A stretch of 64,000 nt of DNA from Lentisphaerota bacterium (GTDB lineage Bacteria; Verrucomicrobiota; Kiritimatiellia; UBA8416; JAIOPI01): positions 27,957 to 91,956 of the forward strand of contig JAIOPI010000026.1 of the NCBI GenBank assembly GCA_021413965.1, read 5' to 3'. Under the pieces are notes generated by a model that was not told the DNA's origin, made no database searches, and saw only the letters and a program-made list of their open reading frames with translations. Position 1 is the first letter of the stretch, and each line of letters opens with the position of its first letter. The position numbers were made by a program, and so were the translations under genes. Positions 25,110 to 32,660 of this stretch are shown here, piece after piece.

Positions 25110-28100
25110 CTACTCGGTAACCACCAGGAAGAAAGCCGCGGCGTTGGTGCCGGGATTGACGGTGAAGGTGTTGACCGGTGGCGTGGCGGCGATGGCGGTG
25201 GCGAGCGGCGTGAACCCGTCCTGGAGGGCGGATGCGTGTTTCACGGCATAGGTGCGGCCGGGCGCACTGAACCAGCGCAGCGTCACGGGGCCATCGTCGG
25301 GCTGCACCACCGCCAACGCGAAGCACGAAGCACCGTCGGCGGGATCGGAGCCCGCCCGGATCTCGTCCGCATTGGAGAGTCCGTCACCGTCGAAATCAGC
25401 ACCGGGCAGGACATCGGCAAGGGTGACGATGGCGTCGAGCGGATCCGCGTCCACGATGTGCTGTTCCCAGGCATCCGGCAGGTGGTCGCCATCCACATCC
25501 GTGGCGGCGGCGGCAAACACGCCCAGGCCGGCATCGTCTTCGGCGGCGAGCACGGTCGCCGGGGTGCTCGCCACGCGTCGTGGGGAGAGCCGCGAGGCGA
25601 TGGCGCTCGTTTGCACCGGCATGAGCGGCACGGAAACATCGAGGATGTGCAGGGCGACATCCCCGGCCAGCACGGCACGCGCGCCGTCGAACGCCACGTC
25701 GCGCGCCGCTTCCGGCGCAGTGACGCGGTGCAGGAGCTGCGGGGCGGCGTGATTGGTGGCCTCCAGTACGAACCAGCCCTGGCGGTCGTTGGCCACGTAG
25801 AGATACGGATCCGCGGCCTCGACGGCCGTCGCCGCTTCGGCGGTGGGGTAGGTGGCGAGAGCTTGGGCCTGCCCATCCAGAATCCGCACGCCGTCCGCGC
25901 CGGCCGCCAGCACCAGGTCGCTTCCCAGCCAGCTCAGATCGCACACGCGGTGCCCGGCCGCATAGCGCGCACGCAGAACCATGGCGGCCGGGTTGGACGC
26001 ATCGAGGAGATCGACGCGCTCACCATCGGTCACCGCCACATCGCTGCCGCGGGCGGCCACGCGGGTGAGCGAGACCAGCCCTGTGGGGACATACGTCCCC
26101 AGCCAGACCGGGGCTGCGGGGTTGGTGATCGCGAAGGCCTTCAGCCCGTACTCGCCATCGGCGACGTAGGCGATGGCGCCCGCCACCGCGACGGCGCGCG
26201 CGTTGCTGGCGACCATCGAGACCGCCACCAATTCCGGCGCGCTGGCGTTGGTCAGGCTGTAGAGGCGGAAGCCCTGCTCGCCGCAGGCCAGCAGGGCCAG
26301 CGGCCCTTGGGTGGCGACGTCAGCGGCGCGCAGGCCCGCGGCGTGCACGGCCTGGGGGACCGGGGTGGCGGGCGCCGCGAGGTCCAGCCAGCGCAGGCCG
26401 GCGGGGCCCTCCGCGGCGAGCAGCGTATCGGCGTCGTACCGGGCGAGGTCGTGCACAAAGCCGGCGGCGGCCACGACGCCGAGCGCGAGCGGTGCGGCGG
26501 GTGTTGTCACGTCCACGATCTGAATGCCGGCCGCCCCCAGGGCCACGTACGCGATGCTGCCGCGCAGCGCCACCGCACCACCCGCCGCCACCAGCGGGAT
26601 CCGGCCCTGCACCACCGGCGCCGCCGGGTTCGCGACGTTGAGCACGGTGAAGAAGCCAAGCTCGTCGGCGACGTAGACCGCGGGACCATCCACCGCCAGC
26701 CCGCGACCGACCGCGACCGTGGGCGCGCGCCCCAGCAGCGCCGGTGCGGCGGGGTCGGCCACGTCGTAGATGAGCAGTCCGGCATGTTCATCGAGTGCGA
26801 ACAGGCGGCCGGCGGACCACGCCACCGCGCGCACGGGCCCCGCCGTTTGGCAGGCGCCACGGACAACGGGGGCGGCGGGGTCCTGCACGTCGAGCAGGCG
26901 CAGACCGGAACGGCCATTCGCCACAGCCAGGAGTCCGTCGCCAAACGCCACCGCGCCAGCATGGCCGGCCGTGTCGACGATACTGAGCAGTGCGGGGTGA
27001 GCCGGGTCGGTGATGTCGATGAACTGCACGCCCCGTTCGCCGCAGGCGGCGGCCACGAGGGTGCCTGAGATGGCCAGCCCGTCGATGCGCCCGAGAAGCC
27101 GGACGTCACCCAGTCGCGTGACGCCGGCAAGGTCGATTAGGGTCAGCATGGCTCCCTCGCCCAGGCAGGCGAGGTTGTCCTGGACAGCGACGGCCCGGCA
27201 GAAACCGCCCACGCCGCCGATGGCCTCGTTGGTTGCCGCGCGCACACCCGTGCCGGCAATCACCGCGTCCAGGGCGGCGCCCCCCGGCAGATTGGTGACG
27301 CCCTCGCGCACCACATAGGCCTGCAGCCCATAGGTGCCAGGGGCTGCTCCCAGCGTCGCCCAGTCAAAGGTCAGGGTGGTCAGCGCGCCGGGCTGCAACC
27401 AGTTCACCTCCTGCGTGCCAATCGTCGCCTGGGTATTCGTGTCGATCAGAATCACGCGGAATCCGCCGCCGGCGGTCCCGCTGTTCGAGACGGTGACCGA
27501 GACGGGCAGGACATCGCCCGCGAGGGCGCTGCCGGAGGTCTCGACGCCCACGATCACGGGGATGGGCGCCACGGGGAACAGCGGGACGACGGCGGACAGG
27601 CGCAGGTCGAAGGCGATATCCGAAGTCTCCCGCGGCAGGAGGATTTGATCGGCATTGAGCGCACCGCGCGATTGGGCCACCGGTCCCGTCCAGGTGAAGT
27701 CTGCGCCCGTGGAGCCGGAGCCGACAAGCTGGAGCGAGTACCCGGCGGGGGAGGCGGGTTCCACGACGCCGATGTCCGACGCGGTCATGCCGGCGGCGGG
27801 GCCGGCGGTGGCGCTGAAGGTGCCTTCGCAGGACAGAAACTGCAACACGTGCGTGCCATCCCGCACCAGCGCCACGCCATCCGGGGCGCCATCCTGGATG
27901 CCGTTGATGGCGAACCAGACGGCGCCGGCCGATGTCCGCCCCTCGCGATCGATGAGCCCCGACAGGGGCACCGTCATGTAGGGCGTGCCATCCGCGCCAT
28001 CGTACAGGACCAGCGCGAGCGTCGCGAGGTCATATCCGGAGGGCCCCGCGATCTCGATCCCCTCGTTCGTGTCGGTGCCCGAGTTGTCGTAGTGGAGCTC

Positions 28101-29444
28101 GTTGATCCAGGGACTGGCAGCGCCGCCCCCGGCGGCCTGGTGGACTTCGGCCGCCAGCGTGTTGATGCCCGCGTGGAGCAGCGCGGGATCGAGCGCCACC
28201 TCGATGGCGTTGGTCTCCGTGGTGTCCGAAAGCATGGTTATGGCGGGCGTCGTGCTCAAGGGCTCGCTGGGGGGCATGTTGTGGCGCCAGATCTCTGCGC
28301 TATTGAGGTAGAGCACAACGCCATCGTCGCACACGATGCGGGCGGTTGCGGAAAGCGGGGGCACGGCCAGCGCAAACGGCCGGCGGAAATAATACGTGGT
28401 GGCGTCGGTGCGGCCGAGACGCGTGGCTTCACCGCCGTTGCCAAAGCCCAGGGGCGCCGGCCCCTGCGGCCAGGCCCCGTCGTAGTAGTGCTCCTGGCGC
28501 CAGGGCGTCGCGTGCAGGGCCAGCCCCTCGTCCTGGTAGCGCCAGATTGCGCCGGGACCGATGAGCGCATTTGTGGCGATCCCCGCCGTCACGGTCAGGC
28601 GGACGGTGCGCGCATTGTCGGTGAGATTGGTCTCGCCGCTCACGGGGCCCGCGGTCACGCGCAGTTGGTAGGTGGCCGGCGCCACGCCCGCCGTGTTCCA
28701 GGCCAAAGACACATTGGTCGTGCCACCTGCCGCCACCGGGCCGGCGGCGCGTGCCGCCAGGGCGACGCCCTGCGTCACATTGCTCAGCGAAACGGTGAAG
28801 GTCTCGGCAAGGTTGCCGAGGTTGGTGACCACCACCGCCACCGCCGCTGTGTTTCCCGGCACCACGTAGGGCGGGGCGGTCAGATCCGAAAGCGCCAGGT
28901 CGTGTTGGGGCGGCGGGAGCCCCAGGGGCGTGAACACGATCTGCATCGCCGTGAAGTTCGGCAGATTCGGGACGTTCGACGTCACGGAGGCGGTGCTCTT
29001 CGTGAACGCGATGGAGTTGGTCGCCGTCCAGGGCCCCTGCCCGTTGAGCTCCGTGAACTCCACAAAGAAGCGGTACTGGCCGTCGGGCATGACCACGCCG
29101 TTCGTGTTGCGGCAGTCCCAGGTAACCGTATGCGTCGTGTGGGAACTCAGCGTGGCACCGCTGACGCCGTCGACTGGCGCGTAGCCGCCGGTCCTGGCGC
29201 GCCACTGGTAGAGGTACTGCGAGCGCGCCGCGGCCTGGCGCTTCAGCGTCTTGATGAAGTTGGTCTGGGAATCCGTGACCCAGATGGCCAGCACATGGCG
29301 CGGGGCGTAACGGCCATTGGCCGTGACGGTCCCGACCCGGAAGGTCGCGATGCCGTCGGTGGTCTGGGCGCGGCCTGGCGCGGCTGGCAGGACCAGCGCG
29401 AGGAGGATCGCCAAGGTGATGCTGATGCCGTTTCGTCGCTTCAC
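25110..29444 (-). CDS. Secreted DUF2271-like/CARDB/LVIVD-propeller protein of the hydrogenase operon
   Basis: This 1444-residue protein has a signal peptide (1-26, ends GRAQ). Residues about 30-150 resemble periplasmic DUF2271: HVLAIWVTDSQTNFIKTLKR, then WDCRNTNGVVMPDGQYRFFVEF. Between these, DGVSGATLS (92-100) fits the ApbE flavinylation consensus, with Thr98 as the possible FMN site. CARDB-like beta-sandwiches follow (NLGNLAETFTVSL; VSVTVSNSGTAGGGFRV), then many LVIVD-type repeats (GVQFIDITDPAHPALL, GLRLLDVQDPAAPVV, GLLIYDVADPAAPALL) forming one or two propellers. A DFDGDGLSNADEI calcium loop and a C-terminal sandwich close it. GTG at 29444 overlaps the protease stop (GTGA), tying it to the hydrogenase. 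A role as electron partner or scaffold is inference. Confidence 0.82.
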   Translation of the reverse strand: MKRRNGISITLAILLALVLPAAPGRAQTTDGIATFRVGTVTANGRYAPRHVLAIWVTDSQTNFIKTLKRQAAARSQYLYQWRARTGGYAPVDGVSGATLSSHTTHTVTWDCRNTNGVVMPDGQYRFFVEFTELNGQGPWTATNSIAFTKSTASVTSNVPNLPNFTAMQIVFTPLGLPPPQHDLALSDLTAPPYVVPGNTAAVAVVVTNLGNLAETFTVSLSNVTQGVALAARAAGPVAAGGTTNVSLAWNTAGVAPATYQLRVTAGPVSGETNLTDNARTVRLTVTAGIATNALIGPGAIWRYQDEGLALHATPWRQEHYYDGAWPQGPAPLGFGNGGEATRLGRTDATTYYFRRPFALAVPPLSATARIVCDDGVVLYLNSAEIWRHNMPPSEPLSTTPAITMLSDTTETNAIEVALDPALLHAGINTLAAEVHQAAGGGAASPWINELHYDNSGTDTNEGIEIAGPSGYDLATLALVLYDGADGTPYMTVPLSGLIDREGRTSAGAVWFAINGIQDGAPDGVALVRDGTHVLQFLSCEGTFSATAGPAAGMTASDIGVVEPASPAGYSLQLVGSGSTGADFTWTGPVAQSRGALNADQILLPRETSDIAFDLRLSAVVPLFPVAPIPVIVGVETSGSALAGDVLPVSVTVSNSGTAGGGFRVILIDTNTQATIGTQEVNWLQPGALTTLTFDWATLGAAPGTYGLQAYVVREGVTNLPGGAALDAVIAGTGVRAATNEAIGGVGGFCRAVAVQDNLACLGEGAMLTLIDLAGVTRLGDVRLLGRIDGLAISGTLVAAACGERGVQFIDITDPAHPALLSIVDTAGHAGAVAFGDGLLAVANGRSGLRLLDVQDPAAPVVRGACQTAGPVRAVAWSAGRLFALDEHAGLLIYDVADPAAPALLGRAPTVAVGRGLAVDGPAVYVADELGFFTVLNVANPAAPVVQGRIPLVAAGGAVALRGSIAYVALGAAGIQIVDVTTPAAPLALGVVAAAGFVHDLARYDADTLLAAEGPAGLRWLDLAAPATPVPQAVHAAGLRAADVATQGPLALLACGEQGFRLYSLTNASAPELVAVSMVASNARAVAVAGAIAYVADGEYGLKAFAITNPAAPVWLGTYVPTGLVSLTRVAARGSDVAVTDGERVDLLDASNPAAMVLRARYAAGHRVCDLSWLGSDLVLAAGADGVRILDGQAQALATYPTAEAATAVEAADPYLYVANDRQGWFVLEATNHAAPQLLHRVTAPEAARDVAFDGARAVLAGDVALHILDVSVPLMPVQTSAIASRLSPRRVASTPATVLAAEDDAGLGVFAAAATDVDGDHLPDAWEQHIVDADPLDAIVTLADVLPGADFDGDGLSNADEIRAGSDPADGASCFALAVVQPDDGPVTLRWFSAPGRTYAVKHASALQDGFTPLATAIAATPPVNTFTVNPGTNAAAFFLVVTE

Positions 29445-29971
29445 GCCACGTCCTCCAGCAGGCGGGGCATCCGGCGGGGGCGCCCGTGCAAGGTGGGAAT
29501 TCCCGGACCCAGCCGCCGCCAGCGGGAGACGATGCGGCGCACGGCCGCCAGGGCGACGGGCAGCCCGTCCCGCACCGGTGGCGAGAGGTCCATGCCATAG
29601 CCCATGCGTGCGGGCTCCACGCCCAGCACCCACATGCAGCGCGGCGTCCGGTCCGCCCCGAGCAGGTGAAGTGCGCCGGGCAACCCCAGGTCGTGCAGCG
29701 AGGCCCCTTCCCGCGGGGAGCGAACGCCGTCCGCCGGCGCCAGGTATAGCGCGCCGGGCACGCCGCCGGCCTGCATGGCGTCCAGCACCAGCACGGCCTC
29801 CGCGCGCGCGAGGTCGTCGAGCACATTGATCAGTGCCGTGCCGGCGTCCAGGAGCGCGACGCCGCGCGGCGGGGACTGCGCCAGCGCGCGCACGAGATGG
29901 ATGCCCACGCCGTCGTCCTCGCACAGGAGGTTGCCCATGCCCACGACCAGGATCAGGCCTTCACGCGTCAT
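29441..29971 (-). CDS. hyaD: [NiFe] hydrogenase maturation protease
   Basis: This 176-residue protein has the HyaD/HybD-family fold: LILVVGMGNLLCEDDGVG at the N-terminus (Glu as nickel-sensing ligand), AVLVLDAMQAGGVPG (second ligand Asp) and SLHDLGLPGALHLLG (His). It cleaves the C-terminal peptide of the large subunit after nickel insertion in the cytoplasm; the substrate here is the product directly upstream, which still carries that peptide. ATG at 29971 overlaps the large-subunit stop (ATGA), and its own stop overlaps the GTG of the next gene. Hyp accessory genes are not in the window. Confidence 0.9.
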   Translation of the reverse strand: MTREGLILVVGMGNLLCEDDGVGIHLVRALAQSPPRGVALLDAGTALINVLDDLARAEAVLVLDAMQAGGVPGALYLAPADGVRSPREGASLHDLGLPGALHLLGADRTPRCMWVLGVEPARMGYGMDLSPPVRDGLPVALAAVRRIVSRWRRLGPGIPTLHGRPRRMPRLLEDVA

Positions 29972-31404
29972 GTGCGGGCACCCTCCCGTTCGGACGCGAT
30001 GCGATCGGGCCGCACGACATGCGTCGCGCAATCGAGGCAGGGATCGATGGAATGGATCACGCGCAGGGCCTCGAGCGGCTGATCGACATTCTGGATGGGC
30101 GTGCCGACCAGCGCCTGCTCCAGCGTCCCCAGGGTGCCCTGGTCATCGCGTGGCGACAGGTTCCAGCAGGTGGGCGTGACGATCTGGTAATGCGCGATCT
30201 TGCCGTTTTCGATGCGCAGCCAGTGCCCCAGTGCGCCCCGCGGCGCTTCCGTCAAGCCGGCGGTTTCGGCGGTCGCGGGGAGGGCGCAGGGCACGTAGGC
30301 CGAGCGTTGCACCGGCAACGCGGCGAGCCACGTCTCCATGGCGTGTGCCACGCGCAGCGCCTCGTGCGCGCGGGCGCGGTGCCGGTCCATGACGGACACG
30401 CCGCCTTGGTACCAGCCGTTCACCGTCATGCGCGCGAGCGGTCCGCACTCGTAGACCGCGCCGTCGTAGCGCGGGGCCTTCAGCCATGAGTAACCGGGCG
30501 GCTTGGGATACTGCGGCACGGTCTCTCCCTGCGCCGGATTCAGGCCGGTGGTGGCCTGGTCGTACCACGCGTGGCGGACGTGCTCGATGATCCGGTCCAC
30601 ATCCACCGGCAGCGGACCGGCGGCCCCCGCCGGCATCCGGCCGGCGCGAAACAGCTTGGAGGTGCCCGCCGCGTCTTCCTCGTAGACCCCGAAACTCAAC
30701 AGGTTGCCGCACCCCTTGCCGAGCGTGAAGTATTCCGGGAAAAACGCGGCCACGCGCTCCACGTCCGGCAGGTACGTGCCCTCGATAAAGGCCGTGATCT
30801 CCGTCAGCAGCGCCTGCAACCGGGCGTTGCCCTCGGCATGGGCGACGGCGGTAAAGCCGCCCGCGATGTAGGCGGGTGTGTGGGGCAGCTTGCCGCCGTA
30901 GACCGCGCCCATCTCATGGGCCTTGCGGCGCATGTCGATTGCGGCCAGGTAATGCTGCAGGAGCAGCGCCGCGGTGGCGGCGTCGAAGCGGTCGCCCACG
31001 TCCCACCGCGGCTGCCACGGCGCCATGGCGGGGCCGCGGATGAAGTCCGGCAGGCACAGGAGGTAGAAGTGCAGCAGGTGCGATTCCAGGTAGCAGGCGC
31101 CATGCACGAGGTTGCGCATCAGGCGGGCCGTTTCCGGCGGCAGCACGTTGCAGGCACGGTCCAGCGCCAGCACGGCGGCCAGGGCATGCGACGTGGGGCA
31201 CACGCCGCAGACGCGCGAGGTGATGATGGGGGCATCGCGCGGATCGCGTCCCGCGAGGATGCGCTCGAACCCGCGGAACAGCGTGCCCACGCAGTGCGCG
31301 TCCACCACCTGTTGCACGCCATTCAGCGTGTCGACGGCGATCTCGACCTTGAGATGGCCCTCGATGCGGGTGACGGGATCGATGGCGACGTGTAGGACTG
31401 GCAT
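29968..31404 (-). CDS. hyaB: [NiFe] hydrogenase large subunit
   Basis: This 478-residue protein has both nickel-binding motifs: RVCGVC with Cys66 and Cys69 followed by PTSH, and DPCLDCATH with Cys456, Cys459 and His462. The N-terminal DPVTRIEGHLK is standard. A 16-residue C-terminal extension after His462 is the peptide removed by the maturation protease. With the Tat-exported small subunit this forms a group 1-like respiratory hydrogenase exported as a folded pair. It begins 15 bases after the small-subunit stop. The motifs are complete, so it should be active. Confidence 0.94.
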   Translation of the reverse strand: MPVLHVAIDPVTRIEGHLKVEIAVDTLNGVQQVVDAHCVGTLFRGFERILAGRDPRDAPIITSRVCGVCPTSHALAAVLALDRACNVLPPETARLMRNLVHGACYLESHLLHFYLLCLPDFIRGPAMAPWQPRWDVGDRFDAATAALLLQHYLAAIDMRRKAHEMGAVYGGKLPHTPAYIAGGFTAVAHAEGNARLQALLTEITAFIEGTYLPDVERVAAFFPEYFTLGKGCGNLLSFGVYEEDAAGTSKLFRAGRMPAGAAGPLPVDVDRIIEHVRHAWYDQATTGLNPAQGETVPQYPKPPGYSWLKAPRYDGAVYECGPLARMTVNGWYQGGVSVMDRHRARAHEALRVAHAMETWLAALPVQRSAYVPCALPATAETAGLTEAPRGALGHWLRIENGKIAHYQIVTPTCWNLSPRDDQGTLGTLEQALVGTPIQNVDQPLEALRVIHSIDPCLDCATHVVRPDRIASEREGART

Positions 31405-31419
31405 GGGATGTACGGTGCC

Positions 31420-32358
31420 TCAGATGGGGGTGTAGGGCTTGTAGAACGATTGCGCGCCGGGAAAGGTGGGTTCGACGCAGCCGTGGCAGGGCGCATTGAC
31501 GCCGATGCACCAGTGCCCCTGTCCCGGCTTCCCATTCCAGCAGTTCTCGCATTGCGCGCGGGTGAACGGGCCTCGGCAGCCGAGGTTGATCAGGCATTGG
31601 CCGTCGGTGCCGAAATCGCTGGCTTCATTGGTGCCGCCCTGGTTGCGCGGGCACTTGTCGTGAATGATGGCCGGCACGGTTTCGTTCAGGTGATTGCGCG
31701 TGTAGAGTTCGGTCGGGCGGCCGACCTCGTCGAGCGCGATGGGACGACCGAGCAGCAGTTGGACGATCGCCCACACCACCCAGGCCGGGTTTGCCGGGCA
31801 GCCGGAGATATTCACGGTGGAGCGCCCCGTAAAGCCCTGCACCCCCAACACGCCGGAGGGATTATCGCCGGCCGCGGGGATGCCGCCATACGCCGCACAG
31901 GTGCCGACGCAGATAACGTGGGAGGCGCGCGCCGCGTGCTCCTGCACCGCCTGCTGGAAGGTGACCTCCTGGCCCTCGTAGCTGTACACGAGGCAGCAGT
32001 GACCATCGAATGCCGTCGGAACGCCCCCTTCCACGACCAGGATGAAATTTCCCGCTTCGTACACGCGGCGCAACGTGGCGACCGCCGGCTCGCCCGCCAG
32101 GGCCATCAGCGTCGGGTGGAAGATCAGGTTGATGTGATCGGTGAGGACGTCCGTGATGGTATAGGGCGGCGCGTCGGCGATGTGGTTCAGCAGCGAGACC
32201 GAACACCCGGTGCAGGAGCTGCCCTGCAGCCAGATGACGGATGGGCCGGAGGGACTGGCCAGCGCCTCGCGCAGGAAGCCCAGGTCAAGGGGATCCAACC
32301 CGAGGATCGCGCTCGAGGCCAGGCAGTACTTCAAAAAGTCTCGTCTGGTTGTCGGCAT
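31420..32358 (-). CDS. hyaA: [NiFe] hydrogenase small subunit, Tat-exported
   Basis: This 312-residue protein has a Tat signal (MPTTRRDFLKYCL, RR-x-FLK). The proximal cluster motif is SCTGCS (Cys49, Cys52), followed by GTCAAYGG and SGCPANP. Distal and medial cluster ligands are in HDKCP, GQCLINLGCRGP, CENCW and WCIGVNAPCHGC. The proximal site has Gly where O2-tolerant enzymes have an extra Cys, so it should be the ordinary O2-sensitive type. There is no C-terminal transmembrane helix and no cytochrome b gene follows. The start at 32358 puts the twin Arg near the N-terminus. It is the first gene of the operon. Confidence 0.93.
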   Translation of the reverse strand: MPTTRRDFLKYCLASSAILGLDPLDLGFLREALASPSGPSVIWLQGSSCTGCSVSLLNHIADAPPYTITDVLTDHINLIFHPTLMALAGEPAVATLRRVYEAGNFILVVEGGVPTAFDGHCCLVYSYEGQEVTFQQAVQEHAARASHVICVGTCAAYGGIPAAGDNPSGVLGVQGFTGRSTVNISGCPANPAWVVWAIVQLLLGRPIALDEVGRPTELYTRNHLNETVPAIIHDKCPRNQGGTNEASDFGTDGQCLINLGCRGPFTRAQCENCWNGKPGQGHWCIGVNAPCHGCVEPTFPGAQSFYKPYTPI

Positions 32359-32554
32359 GTTTCTTGCGAGTCTACACATTTTCGGTGGGTCGTACAATAT
32401 GAATGGTGGTGCAACGCGCTGAATGTGCCTGGCGTACGGCGCGCCACCAGGGCGATATTATACATGTAACATCATGCCATAAAGGTGTTTATGTGCTTAT
32501 TGGCCCGGTCGGTAGCTGCCGTGGTCAGGTCTTCGGGGTGCGAGGTGGTGGTGT

Positions 32555-32584
32555 GTGAAATGTGTTCTTTTTGGTTCATATAAT
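32555..32584 (+). promoter_or_regulatory. Promoter candidate for DUF2341 protein B
   Basis: TATAAT at 32579-32584 is a perfect -10 hexamer in an AT-rich patch, 77 bases before the gene; the -35 (around GTGAAA/TGAAAT at 32555) is poor. CCATAAAGGT at 32477-32486 lies further upstream. The 302-bp divergent gap to the hydrogenase contains no gene. Confidence 0.35.
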
Positions 32585-32660
32585 GTAGTGACAGGAAAGT
32601 TGCGCTTGAACGCGACAGATGGTGGCGTTATGCTTATGTGGGGAGTAGCTGGAGTTGGCG

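Noticed and set aside
25236..29600. Long plus-strand open frames opposite the hydrogenase-operon propeller protein
   Set aside because: No signal, motif or ribosome-binding site; antisense of a clear secreted protein with a signal peptide and LVIVD repeats.
31420..32358. O2-tolerant membrane-bound hydrogenase
   Set aside because: The proximal cluster motif is CTGC, without the extra cysteine, and there is no C-terminal anchor helix.
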